Positions 8,646-20,500 of a stretch of DNA of 31,521 nucleotides are shown piece after piece (position 1 is the first letter of the stretch; each line of letters starts with the position of its first letter). The notes beneath the pieces are model-generated. The model saw only the letters and a program-made list of their open reading frames with translations, was not told where the DNA came from and ran no database searches. The DNA is taken from positions 1 through 31,521 of the forward strand of contig JANBQC010000321.1 of assembly GCA_027576995.1 (NCBI GenBank), in the 5' to 3' direction. The DNA comes from Dimargaris cristalligena. Lineage: Eukaryota; Kickxellomycota; Dimargaritomycetes; Dimargaritales; Dimargaritaceae. Position numbers and translations under genes: made by a program.

Positions 8646-11165
8646 TTAGTCGGCGGCAATGCGATGGACGGCTGAGAGAACCTCCTGGGCCAAGGAATGT
8701 ATATTGTCGTGGGTGACAACGTGGTCCAGTGTGGATGCCATTAGTTTTTCGCCCAGGGATACCACCATCCCCTTAGTGTCGAATAGCGGGGCTGTGGGCC
8801 CTTGGTTAATCGGCTGAGGAACAGGGGGTGGGGTATACGCCAGGTCGGTCAGAGAGAGAGTCCGCGCTCTTTTATCAGAGTGGAAAAGATGGTTGGCTTC
8901 GTCGCCATCTCCGGGCGTAGAGTGCATCCGCTTGCGAGAGGGCACCTCACCGCCCTCTGAGTTTGATGGAGCGGGGAGTGAGGGTAATGCCGTGCTGCCA
9001 CCATTACAAGGTGTAGATTTCATCGGATCCGATTCGGACACCAGCGGCCCATTGTCGGACAAGGCCTGAAAAGAACCCACCGAATCAAGGACGGACTCAG
9101 CCATTCGCTGCTTGGAGGCGTGGACCGCTGGTAACTTGGGTGCAGTGGGAGTCGACTCCATTGACGCATCGGGGCCAAGACCCTGAGTCACTGTGGAGGA
9201 TAGGTCACTAATCGAGTCGGACAAATCGATTGAATCCATGTCCTCGTCGGGGTCAGTCAAAGTACCGCTATAACTGGACTCCTGGCGAATGACCTTCTCC
9301 AGCAGTTTGCTTACGGACTGGGGCAGGGTACCGGAGAGAATAGGCTGCGAGTCCTGGTCAGGCCCTTCGAACCGCGAAATAGATATATTGTAAGCGGCCT
9401 CAGGTTTGGGACTAGCGAACACATTGGTCTTGGGGTACGTAGCCAGGCGATGGATACCCTTGGTCACCCACTGGTAAATGTTTTTAAGGGAGGGTTTATC
9501 CGCCCCAGCCGCCTGCGGGGTGTCGTCGATTGAGACGGGGGCCGGGCGGGTCTCAACCTTATCATTGGCAGGGGAATCCGGTTTAGGAGAACTTTCCGCC
9601 TTCGCCGCGGTACTAGCAGCGGCAGTGGCCGTGCGAGGGGACGGGGGCGGGCTACCCGATGAGGGCCCCTGGTCGTTGAGACGGACCAGGCTGGCCGGCA
9701 GCAGGTCTAGCCCCTGGAGCACCGACTCAAAAGGCGGGGTGTTACCGGTAGACGACGAGGTCGGCATGGGGCCTGGTATGTTCTTGTAGGGCACGGAGAA
9801 CAGTGAGAGGGAAATCAGAGCCAGCATAAGCATAGTGCCAATGGCCCGGGGCTTATGTAAACCTTGATCGTCGGATAATCCCGAGCGGACGGCCAAGTCG
9901 GCCACAGTGGGGTCGGTCGCGGAACGGCCGTCCTCGGCAGCAGGCAAAGATGAAACCGGGGCTGGAGCCGAAGGGAGCTGATATTTGGCTTCAAGCTCCC
10001 GGTAACGGCTCTCCCAGGCCTGGCACTGTTGGGTAAGGTCCGCATTAAGTGCCTGCATCTGGGCGTCGCGTTCCTTAAGGCGAGTATTTTCGGCCTCCAG
10101 CTGTTCAGTGCGGGATTCGAGGGAGGTTAGGTGATCTCGCTTCCGTTGACGAGAGAGGAGTGCAGCAGCACGGTTCTTGATTAAACGCTCCTGTCGTTTA
10201 GAATAACCATGCTGGACTAGCTCCTCCGTGGCCGTTCCGACAGGGGACCCACTGAGTACCTCCACGGGTTCTTGTTTAATGGGCACCGCGGGGAGGGTCA
10301 AGGGAGAGGAGGCGGGGCTGGCGGGGGCGGGAAGCTTAGAGGCGGGCGTGGGGGAAGGTGCCGGCGGGGTGGGCTTGGGGGTGAAGGTGGTTGGGATAGG
10401 CTCAGCCAACATCAGGGGCTTTAGCGGTAGCGGAGTGTAACGGCGGGTGGAAGGATCCACGGGCAACTTCTTCTTACGGCCGCGTTTTTTAGGGGCGGGT
10501 GGTTCAGTGGGAGGTGCAGGAGAGGATTGAGAGGGGGCGGCAGTTGCAGGGGTAGACTGGGCTGAGTTGGGGGCCGAGAAACCCGCCAGGAGAGCCGACA
10601 GGTCGGCCAGGTCAGAGGTACCGGGCACGAGGCGTGGTAGGGGGGCGGCGGTGGCAGCCAGGTTGGGGTTAGCGGGGGCCGCCTGGAGTTGATCGAAGTC
10701 CATCAGCTGATCGAGCCAGCTGTCCATGGCCCGATCTGAGATGGAATGGGGAGGTACCATGCCCTCGGGGTGGAGGGCAAGCCACGAACTCTCCCAAGCA
10801 GCCAACTCCGCCTGGGCAGCCGAGCTGGTTAGATTCCAGGCCGGAGCCTGGGTGGACAAGGGCTCGGGGGACTGTGAGAGTGGGCCAGGCTGGTTCAGCC
10901 CATAGGCCAAATGGGCCAGAGTCGACCAAGCAGGCGAGTCGGACGGCGGGAGCGAAGGGTCGGGAGACGAGAGGCGGGAAACTGGACTGCCCGAATCTTC
11001 GGCGATTAGGCAGGTAGAGTCAGGGATAGTCCAAGCTAAAACGGACGACTCGCTCTCCATGGTGGGGGAAATGGCGATACTAACGGGGGAGGCTAAGTCC
11101 GCGGGCGGCAAGGCCTTGTTCAACGGGGAACGAGCCGGGGACACGGTAGGACTCGGGGTTAGCAT
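8646..11165 (-). CDS. bZIP transcription factor with membrane-like segment (ATF6/CREB3-like layout)
   Basis: The product is 839 residues from the first ATG (11165, weak context). A second in-frame ATG at 11060 (residue 36) has a strong ACCATGG context and may be the main start, giving 804 residues. The N-terminal half is Ser/Pro/Ala-rich with acidic patches, typical of an activation domain. KKRGRKKK near 226-233 is a basic AT-hook-like or nuclear-import patch. The bZIP basic region holds N331-R-A-A-A-L-L-S-R. The zipper has heptads at L349, L356, L363, M370, L377, W384 and L391. A20-residue hydrophobic stretch, A441-Y460, follows, and then a 379-residue Ser/Asp/Pro-rich tail. The order bZIP then membrane span matches ATF6/CREB3-type ER-tethered factors released by proteolysis. 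The tail has only one N-glycosylation sequon and basic nuclear-signal-like clusters, so tethering is uncertain. DNA binding as a dimer is secure. Confidence 0.88.
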   Translation of the reverse strand: MLTPSPTVSPARSPLNKALPPADLASPVSIAISPTMESESSVLAWTIPDSTCLIAEDSGSPVSRLSSPDPSLPPSDSPAWSTLAHLAYGLNQPGPLSQSPEPLSTQAPAWNLTSSAAQAELAAWESSWLALHPEGMVPPHSISDRAMDSWLDQLMDFDQLQAAPANPNLAATAAPLPRLVPGTSDLADLSALLAGFSAPNSAQSTPATAAPSQSSPAPPTEPPAPKKRGRKKKLPVDPSTRRYTPLPLKPLMLAEPIPTTFTPKPTPPAPSPTPASKLPAPASPASSPLTLPAVPIKQEPVEVLSGSPVGTATEELVQHGYSKRQERLIKNRAAALLSRQRKRDHLTSLESRTEQLEAENTRLKERDAQMQALNADLTQQCQAWESRYRELEAKYQLPSAPAPVSSLPAAEDGRSATDPTVADLAVRSGLSDDQGLHKPRAIGTMLMLALISLSLFSVPYKNIPGPMPTSSSTGNTPPFESVLQGLDLLPASLVRLNDQGPSSGSPPPSPRTATAAASTAAKAESSPKPDSPANDKVETRPAPVSIDDTPQAAGADKPSLKNIYQWVTKGIHRLATYPKTNVFASPKPEAAYNISISRFEGPDQDSQPILSGTLPQSVSKLLEKVIRQESSYSGTLTDPDEDMDSIDLSDSISDLSSTVTQGLGPDASMESTPTAPKLPAVHASKQRMAESVLDSVGSFQALSDNGPLVSESDPMKSTPCNGGSTALPSLPAPSNSEGGEVPSRKRMHSTPGDGDEANHLFHSDKRARTLSLTDLAYTPPPVPQPINQGPTAPLFDTKGMVVSLGEKLMASTLDHVVTHDNIHSLAQEVLSAVHRIAAD

Positions 11166-11225
11166 GGACAAGCAATGGATGCAATGGGGGAGTAAGGGAG
11201 AAGATAGGACAATAGGGCAACCACG

Positions 11226-11283
11226 AGAAGAAGAAGAAGAGTAATAATAATAATAATAATAATAATAGTAATAATAGTAATAG
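11226..11283. repeat. (GAA)n-(TAA)n trinucleotide tract in the bZIP leader
   Basis: The plus strand reads GAA repeats then TAA repeats with a few interruptions. It lies 60-120 bp upstream of the first ATG of the bZIP gene, so it is probably transcribed as UUA/UUC repeats in its 5' leader. Confidence 0.85.
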
Positions 11284-11564
11284 TACGAAGGTGCAAATAG
11301 AACCAATTAAATATAGAAATACCGAATAGGTTAGGGCCAGAGAGGGTTAACAATAAAAAGGCGGAGCTCGAAGATATCACTCAGCAGAGGAGATGGATAT
11401 CAACGCAAGATAAGGTGAGGGAGAGATACACCAGTATAACTTAGGGCAGCCAAGTTAGCATATGACAAATCGTGAGAAGAGGAGAGGAGAGGAGTGGAGA
11501 ATAGGGAGGAGGGTTGCTTTCAGGGCAGCAAAAGTTCCAACTTACGGGTAGGGGATCAGTGTGA

Positions 11565-11572
11565 TATTTATA
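11565..11572 (-). promoter_or_regulatory. Candidate TATA box of the bZIP gene
   Basis: TATAAATA on the minus strand lies about 400 bp upstream of the first ATG. A GTAAGT on the same strand just downstream (about 11543) could be the donor of a leader intron, but its acceptor is unclear. Confidence 0.35.
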
Positions 11573-14500
11573 AGTTGGACATAGGCCACGGTATGAGTGA
11601 TTGTCCCAGAGGGAACGGTCAGGGCGATCCTCCCCCGTCTTTTTTTATTGTATTATTTATGTATGCTAAGCATTCGTTTCTTTTTTTAAATGGACCGAAT
11701 GGGGTTGCCAGGGGCAGCTGTGCGACCAAACTAGGCGGAGGCATTAACCTCCCCCATTCCACGGACTGTGAAGAATAGCCGCCAATGTAACCCAGTTCGT
11801 GGGAGCAGGCTTGAGGCACACTGACAGCCAAGCGAGGCCAGCATGGAAGGGTGGGACAGGTCAGTTATGATCCACGTGTATGCGCGAAGTACACTGGGGT
11901 GTTCAGTCGCTGTGGAAGCGCAGGCCAATGCAACCATAGTAGAGGATATGGAGGGTGATTGAACAGGCTCGGGGTTAATTGCCGGCCAAGGTGAGCAAAT
12001 AGTATAAATAGCACGGGAGTGTTAGAGCCGTGTGACCTGCCCAACGGATACTGTGGAATAATAATAGTTGACTATGACTCCTCGACGGCAGTGGGCTGGT
12101 TTGGCCCGATTCTTTATCGATGGGTGTGTATCCGAATTACAAAGAAACTGTGGCTGGCTCGCATAGTGGGGCGGCCCACACAACCTGGCCGACAGGCCCA
12201 GCTCGCTATATAGAGCAGGCATAGAATATATTGTACAACTGACTCGGATCATAGCCCAACGGTCCGAGCTAAAACAAGACAATTCTAGTCAAAGGTTGAA
12301 GATGGAGAGGGGGGAAATGGGTGTACTTGTTGAACAACCCGTTCCCCAGCATATGCTATACAGCTCCGGCTTGCTTCGAGAGTATGCGCGTCAAGCGGGC
12401 AAATGACGCATACATTCAAGGAATTAGTCATTCCAATGGGATTGTCATGGTACACCCCCCCCCCCCGTAACCAGATGGTGACTGGGGACTGGTCGGGCCT
12501 GTCAAACCGTAGTCCACTTTTGAAGTGAATCCCGGGCCCTCTGATAGAAGAGCCGGAAAGCGACGAAAGGGAGAGGGGGCAATAGTTCGTCCCTCCCCTT
12601 TCCCCCAGTCCTGTAGCATAACAGTCAGACCACCCATTCCATTGATTAACCTACCGAAGGAGCTCGGCTGGTGGCTGCGACTATATTGCTGGGCCCAATA
12701 GTGGTGTCCCTTGTCGATCGTTAGTCGGAGCGTATGACTGCATTGTGATCCTAGACTTGGGCAATCATCCGAATATGAGCTCTGGGACAATGCAGGGCTG
12801 GTGTATGGATATAGCCATAAAAATGGTGTGGATTAGGGGGGAGAGTCAAAGGAACAAATGAAGCGGAATTAGAGTTTGAATGCGATTGACTAAGCGACGA
12901 TGGGGGTTTATACTATGGTCGGATCAACCCCTCTCTGTGGAGGAAGAGAGAGAACCCTTTCGGCTACTAACTATTCCACGATCAGGCAATCTAGCGCATA
13001 GATAGTCTATGGGGCAGAGAAGGCTAGTCTCGTCGACAACGGGGCAGGGCGTTGGGGAAAGATAGATACGGAGAGTTTGCGCGGGCTAAGTAAGTCGAAT
13101 TAAAGACACGGGGAATCGAAGTGCGACCAAGGTATATCCAATTATATCCGCATGATCTAAAGAGTGGACCGCCTCCACTGCATATAGGGTGAGGGTCAGT
13201 AGTGGATTGAGTGGGGGAAAATAGAGAGGGAGGGAGAGAGAGAGAGAGAGGGAGAAGGGGAAGAATGGCCGTGACTTTGTGCATTGGTGTAACGCATAAA
13301 CATAACAGCATTTAGACAGGAAGCACAGGGAAAGAGACCCAGTCGGCGGGAGCTGTGCATCGGCTTGGCATAGTGAGAAGAAGCTCCCTTTTTCTGGGAC
13401 TTGTGCTTCCACGCCAGTGTGCGCCCACCGATTGGTAGATGGCTGATTTCACGGCCGAAGGGGGGGAGGGTGGAGGTGGGTTGCACCTGTTATCAGAGAA
13501 TGGGGCCTGCTGTATCCGACTGGGCGACTACTTCGTACCCAGAGAGCGCATATATACACAACTGGGCCTACAACCACCACTAGAGGAGAGGCCGCCCCTA
13601 GTCCACTGCGGGGCGGGTCGGTTAGTATGGGTGGGTATACCAACAAGGGGTGTGTGTGTATAGAGTGTGTTCAGCACCGGGCGGGCCACGAGAAGTATTC
13701 CGCAACGGGCGTTGGAATGGGGTCATCATCACTCTGGCAGCCGGGATGAACCACCGTACCGTGGATTATATATGCGCATTCATCCTGACATGGTGGGAGA
13801 GTGGCGTAGCATTGTAGCGGGTCGGCTTTTTATCTATGAGGGATAGTAGGGCCTCCATGGCGGGGTTGGTTCGGAACTGCCGTCCCCTCGCTGGATTCTC
13901 CTTCTACCCGCATCTTAATCAAAGCCAGCGGCCGCCAAGCTTACATCACGAACCCCCCCCCCCCCGTCTAGCATCATCGAGAAAGGTAAATCGCCGGGGT
14001 GGTGGTGGGACCCCTGGTCGGTTCATTTCTATTTTTTAAGAAAACGCGCAAGAGGCCACAGCACGGCGCTTTAATAGTTGGTCGGCGGTGACCCTCTCTC
14101 TATATGCAAGCATTCATTCACCAGGGTCCTGCTCTGTCCGGTCCTGTTGTATGCCACCCTATCTTGTTGGCAGGGTTCATCAGGATTATAATTGATACTG
14201 ACGTGCATACCGCCGAATTCCAGTCTCCAACCCTCTTCTTTCCTGCCTCGGCCTTACTTTGGTATGGATGGTCATCAAGAGAGAGAGAGAGAGTCTCCCA
14301 TTAATCAATGAACTTGTCCGCACCGCACTGAATTACCACCTCCCACTGTGACCGGCCACAGGTTCTCGTCCAGATATTTCCGCTTCCTTATCCTCTCTCC
14401 TTCTAGTAGTGCATCCATCTTCATTTGCCTTATATCCCCACTGCATAGACCCGTCGTCGTCTTTTACCCTTCTTTACTCACTTCTTGCCTAGACCCTCTT

Positions 14501-17175
14501 CGCTTTTTCCTGGCTTATCCGCCCTTCGTTTTGTAAACCGAACCAACCGTGCTCTGCTTTTCCGTCCTATGCGAAACAACAGGTAAGGTTGACAACGCCC
14601 TCCTCTTTTACTCGATTCCCCTCCATTTAACCCGCCCCCTTTCGCCGAGGGGAGTCTACTTGGCCTTTGGAAGGGAAAGTAAAGATAAGGAATGGAAGGG
14701 TCCAGCGGATAGCTCGGTGCGACCGAGTGAATGAGTGGGCTACTGGTAGAAGTCGCCTCTATTTGTCTTGAAAGCCCCGGTCCCGGAGACATACCTCTCT
14801 TGAATCCACCGCACCTACCTATGGTCCGCCATCACTACTGGATTCAGGCAATCGTTGGTCCCCTCCCCTCCCCTCCCCTCTTTCTCTTCCCGAACCCGGA
14901 CCCCGTGCCCAAAATTGCCCTCTTCGGGTGCTCTCGTACTTGACGTGCGCTCCGTCCTGAATTGATGACATCGACTGTTGCACAGAAAAGGAGGAGGAAA
15001 TGGGCTGTGATAGGTTTGGTGGCTGACCGAGTCTCCCGTCAGTCAGGCACCCTACTAGTCCGTGCTGGTCCTTCGTTTTATTTTTCTTGGGCTGCACCAG
15101 GAGACGCCGGGTCGCTCCGTTACATCTACTTTCTTTATCAGCATGTCCCTCGATGAAGAAGGGTTATCTGGGTTGAGCTCAGTGTTGGCGGGGGTGAATC
15201 ATCGAGTCTCCTTTTCGATGTTCAAGATATGCGGACTTCCCTCCACTTTTACCATTATATTTTTGCCTCCCTCCCTCTTTCCTATTTCAGCCAGCGTGTG
15301 GTTCGTTTACCTATAAGCCTGGCTTAACTCTGGACCATGGTGACCTTCGGCCGTTTCTCACCCGGCCCATTCATCATCATCCATACTTCTTCACACCAAC
15401 ATTGTGTCCTGGCGTGGGTGCAAGCCCTCCAATGGCCACAATTAGAACGTAATCCTTCCCTTTTCTTCAGACATGTCCGCTGACTGGAGGAAAGAGGGGG
15501 GGAGTAGTGGGAGAAAGTGAAAGTGGGGGGGACTGGAAAGGCAGAAGACAGACGGGGACTATCCATCATGCTCTCTCTCTCTCTCTCTATCCTAATACTG
15601 CTTGCTTGCCACTCACCGTCTCCTTTTTTTTCTGACCAACCTCTGCCGTTTTTTCACACTATCCCATTTTTTTCCGTCCACGCTGACCAGGCAACTCGCA
15701 TACCGCTAGACAGTAGTGAACAACCTCACCGCCATTGCTGGGAGTGGCTATATGCGTCCGGAATAATCCACCCCTGTCGTCCTCCTCCTACTCCCCCCGC
15801 TGGGAATACTGTAGCCAAAGGTAATAATTATTCTCTCTCCCATGCTCTCTCTCTCTCTCACTAGTCCACCACCCTCTCCTCCTCCACCTTTCACCCTCTG
15901 GCTATATGCGCCCACTCATGGTGTCGGGGTGCGTTCAGTCAGTCTGGTCTCCTCTATTCCTTTTCTAGTGCTTTTTCACCCTCTTCTATTTCTTGTCTGA
16001 ATCGCGCTTGTCCCGGCCGTCGCCCTGTCCCGTCTTGGCTACACTCTCTGCTATACTATATTCTCTGGTTTCCGCCTGTGTTGCTCCATTGCGTGGGTTT
16101 CCTTTTCTCTTAAGACTGTTTGCACTCACTCATCTCCGAGTCTATATTCTGTGTACCTTTCTTCTTATGCATGTGTCGACCTGCTTATTTCTCCTTCCCT
16201 CTTTTTAACCGCCCCGGTCCGACTCGTCCATATATACCGTATTTCCAAACCAAACCAACCCCCCATTACTACCACCACCCACCCCCAACTGCCGTGTATT
16301 ATTACCACGCCCCTCTTTGCCTCATCCCCTCCCCACTAGTTCAGCCAACCTTCTTTCTGTCCAGCGCACCTGCTCCGCTGTTTATCCCGGCGTCCGTTCC
16401 AATTGCTCGCCCCTTACCCGACTCGTCTAGTAGCCCGCCGTGCTCCTGGTGTCAGAGCCCCCCTCTTACACTGTACCTTGTCCTCCACCCATTTCCCGTT
16501 TCAATTGTTATTGTGGTGCGGCTCGTCTGCTTACCATATTTCTCGGTCCCTGTCCGCCAAAACCACCCACGCGACCCTGGCCAGTTGTAGACCTCCCAAT
16601 CCTAGTTGCCAGCCAGTGGGGCCTACGTTCACCCTTTCTCCAACCCCCCTTTTTACTTGTATATTATCGACTCTCTCCTTCACCGAGGATATTGCGCTAG
16701 GTTTCCATTGTTAAAGTCCGCTCGCTGCGTGTAACTTCTTACTAGGACCAGTTCCACACTGCCTCCGATTAATCCGTCGTACATATAGCCTCCCTATAGT
16801 CTCTCGGCTTGGTGTATTTTTCCGCCGCATTCCCTTCGTCTAGCTTTAGCCCGTGTTTCCCTACACATTGCGTAGCGTATATCTATTATTCCGTCTAGAT
16901 CTATTCCACCCTCACCCGGTTTAGTGATTTTGGACCCGTTTCGTCAAGTAATCACTTCTCCCTAGTGGCAGCGGTTAGCCCGAATCCACCAGTTCCTTCT
17001 CTCTCGGGCACTCTTTCCCCGAGTAAAATATCCACGCCAGCCGGTCTTCTCCGCCCATTTTTCATTCATTTAATGGTGATTCAATTGGTCATGTAATGGC
17101 CTGAATCAGTCAACCAGAACCTTCTTATTTATCCGTGTGTATTTTTTGGGTGTATTCAAATCACCCCTGTCAGGC

Positions 17176-17182
17176 TATATAA
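17176..17182 (+). promoter_or_regulatory. Candidate TATA box of the LAMMER kinase gene
   Basis: TATATAA lies about 320 bp upstream of the first ATG and is followed directly by a long C/T-rich run, a common fungal arrangement for transcription start regions. Confidence 0.45.
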
Positions 17183-17503
17183 TCCCCCCTCCCCCTCCTC
17201 CCTTTTCCCTCGGTATTAGCTCTCGTCATTAAGCGGATATCAAAGTGCCACCACGGGAGTTTCTATTCATATCCTTTACTCTCATACATCAACCCCATTC
17301 CACAGCCCCTTATTTCAGCCTTTTCTACTTCTCACAACCACTCCCCCTCCATAGCTGTCTTTGGACCAGTCGCTGCTCGGCTCTCTCCCACTTGGCCGCG
17401 GTTTACTCCCCCCGCCACCTCCATCACGCATATCAGTGCCACCTACCTGGGCTACTTGCATTCCCCCGCCCCGGAGTACTTCCGAAGCGTGTTGTCCCCA
17501 CAC

Positions 17504-20500
17504 ATGAGCATGTCGGGGTCGACCTCCAATATATCCTCGTTTCCCACATCGACCTTGTATTATTCCGAATACGGACCCGGCTCGGTGCCTTCCGATCCCT
17601 CCCTCACCCTCCATAAACCAGTCTCCGGTAGGACGGCCGGCCCACTGGAAATATCGCACCACCGTGATCCCACCGGTTTACCCATAACCCCTCATTCTCA
17701 TTACGCCCCACTCTCGGCTGGTCACTATTCCGGCTCCGGAATGACCCATGCTGCAACCCCAATCACTCCCCTATCGTCGTCCGCATCATTATACCCCTAC
17801 ACCAACGGTGGTATGGACCCATCCTCTGACCCAGACTCTACCCACCCCCCATCAGTCGTTTCCCAAGCATCCGATACATCATTACCCAGCACCGCCAAGG
17901 TGTTTCATCCCCATAGCCCGCTCCGTAACAATTTCCAGAGCACCCCGACAAGCCTCGAGCGGCCAATACCAATTCCTGATCCTTCAGGTAAGTTGTTGTC
18001 CTTGATAATAATCTGTCCTGTTATGTTTAGTTCCCATGTCTTTATCCACTGATCCGGAGGGCTGCCTCCTGCTCCTTGTCTATTTATTAACACACCAACT
18101 CTTCCCACCTTATCCTGGCTGGTTGATCAATTGTTGTCGACCGTATATACCTATATCTCTTTCTATCTATATATATATATTACTAAATGGGTGCTGTATT
18201 TTCAATGCGCCTCGAATTAGAAGTCAAGGGGGTTATGACACGATCGCGAGCCATGCGCCAGAAACAACCCGCCATTGAAGAACCCAAGGACGAGAACTGC
18301 GCTCCTGCCGAGCCCGTGCCCGAATCCGCCAAGCCCGCCCGCAAACGAGGTCGCCCCGTAGGGGCCAAGTCCCAACAAGTGGCCACCAAGCGCACCAAGC
18401 CCAGCGATGTAGCTATAACGGCGCCCAATACAGGGCGGCGGCGAAAGTCCGGAGCCTCCGGTGCTAAGCCCACCGAACCAACCGCCTCGTCCGCCAGCGG
18501 TACTGGTGCGGCTCAACCGACATCCGTGGCTGCCGGTCCCTACCCGATGGTCGTTCCAGGAATGCAGCGGGACCACAAACCCCAACCTTTGGCACCGACT
18601 TACCTCGGCGTGGCGTCCACTGCGTATTACCCTCTTTCGGCCTCAGCCCACACCACCCAGACCGTCGGGGAGGTACCAATAGCCGCCAAACGTCCCGTCG
18701 GTCCGTCGACATACAAGTATGATGCGAGCGGTCAGTCACTAGTTGGTAAAAAGCACGCAATGCCTTCCACCAAATTGGCCATGGGCCACAAGAAAATGAT
18801 GAGAACCGCCGAGCCCGCCAACCACAGTTGGGACAACTCTGAGGGGCATTACATTGTAGTACCGGGTCAAGATTTTACCGATCGCTTCTCAATTTGTAGT
18901 CAGCTGGGCCAGGGTACTTTTGGGCGGGTTATCGAATGTTACGATAAGGTCAACAAGTCCAAGTGCGCCATTAAAATTATCCGTTCTATTCAGAAGTACC
19001 GGGAGGCGGCTAGCGTCGAAATCCGGGTGCTTAACCGTATCCGTGAAAAGGACCCCAACAACACCTATCGCTGTATCCACCTCCGAGAGCACTTTGAGCA
19101 CCTCAATCACGTCTGCATGGTCTTCGACCTAATGGGCTCTAGCGTTTTTGATTTCCTCAAGTCGAACGATTTCCACGCCTTTGCTATGCGGGAGATTCAG
19201 CACTTTGCCATACAACTCATCCGGGCCGTATCCTGTAAGTATTTAGACAGTTCCCATCTTACTGTTGTCTATTGTCGATTCGATCAATGTAATCCCATTC
19301 TTTTTAAATATGGCCTGCGACTTGAGCCGTGCTAACCCACGCTTGGTTGTTGATGTTTTTTTTTTACACCCACCTTTACTTTGCCTACTATCTTCTCTGA
19401 CCCCCTCCCCTCCCTCAGTTCTCCATCGGCTTAATCTCATTCACACCGACCTTAAACCCGAGAACATCTTATTGGTCCAGACCGATTCCTATTTGAAGCC
19501 CTCCCTCCGTGACAAAAACGGAACCACCAAGGTTCTCAAAAACACTGATATTCGGCTGATCGACTTTGGCAGTGCCACTTTCCAGAATGAGTTTCACAGC
19601 TCCGTGGTTTCAACGCGGCATTACCGGGCCCCCGAGATCATTATGGGTATTGGCTGGTCCTACCCCTGCGATATGTGGTCAATTGGCTGTATTTTGATGG
19701 AGTTTCTGACAGGTGATGCCCTTTTTCAGACCCATGATAATGCGGAGCACTTGGCCATGATGGAACGGGTGTTGGGGCACCTGCCTGTAAGTATGATCCA
19801 ACAGTCCAGTTCGTCGGCCAAGCGGATGTTCAATCAGCACCAGCTGATCTACCCGACCCCCGAAACCAAGCCAGCTGCCATCGAGAATGTTAAGCAGATG
19901 CGGACTTTGGAGGCGATCGTAGGCAACGAGTCCAATCAAGTCTATGCCCAATTTCTTAATCTGGTGAAAGGCTTACTTACATTTGATCCTCGTCAGCGGC
20001 TTACGGCCGACGAGGCCCTCAACCACCCTTTCCTACGGCTGCCGCTTAACGAGACCAAACAGCCCCGGTTCCCCTCTGTGGAAACCACCACCACCCCCTC
20101 CCCCTACCTACCGCCCGGCGGCTATAGTTCTATCCCCAATACCCCCACCGGCGGGGGCCTGGTCACCCCACGGGCCAAAGTAGCTACATCAGGGGCCTAC
20201 CCCTTCACCATGAACCTCCCTTCGGCCAACCTCCACCCCAACAACTATGCGGAAATGTCATCCCCATCATACGCAACTCGGGGCCACCTTCTGATGCAGC
20301 CTAATATTGGACGATCGGCGGTGGGCGCGCCATCCCCACGGTTTCCGCCCGGGACCTACCTCTATCCCTCGGCTGATGGTTCAGGCATAGGGGTGAGCCT
20401 GGGAGCGACTGGCGCCACCAACCCAAACGGCTACGATAGCTACCCTAGCAGCCCTTATGGAATGCCGATGAGTATGGCCCGTTCCGCGGAAGTTGGCTCG

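Larger units (their letters stand above)
11166..17503. other. 6.3-kb divergent intergenic region between bZIP and LAMMER kinase genes
   Basis: No gene could be supported on either strand. From 11.2 to about 13.87 kb the plus strand is G/A-rich; from there to 17.5 kb it is C/T-rich. Each half is therefore pyrimidine-rich in the sense direction of its own flanking gene. It carries microsatellites: (GAA/TAA)n 11226-11283, (GA)n 13234-13250 and 14279-14294, (CT)n 15571-15588 and 15845-15859, and C tracts of 12 at 12455 and 13 at 13953. Short open frames here are low-complexity. Isolated splice-like sites (donor near 14582, acceptors near 15290 and 15470) did not assemble into a gene, but an untranslated exon or noncoding RNA is possible. 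Confidence 0.5.

Noticed and set aside
11166..11306. Poly-Tyr/Ser leader peptide on the bZIP protein
   Set aside because: It arises from translating the TAA/GAA microsatellite in frame; there is no ATG before 11165.
13024..13486. Overlapping minus-strand open frames with Leu/Ser runs
   Set aside because: They result from reading a GA microsatellite and nearby purine-rich DNA; frames change without splice signals and nothing looks conserved.
14190..14950. Two TGACGTG motifs (about 14198 and 14942) as targets of the bZIP factor
   Set aside because: A 7-bp motif is expected a few times by chance in a window this long, and their distance from both genes is large.
15993..16714. Pro/Ser/Leu-rich plus-strand open frames, up to 156 codons
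   Set aside because: C/T-rich DNA lacks stop codons in several frames at once; composition explains them and no domain is visible.
17230..17503. Upstream extension of kinase exon 1
   Set aside because: The frame is open but has no ATG, and no matching upstream donor/exon could be identified; kept only as a caveat on the start.
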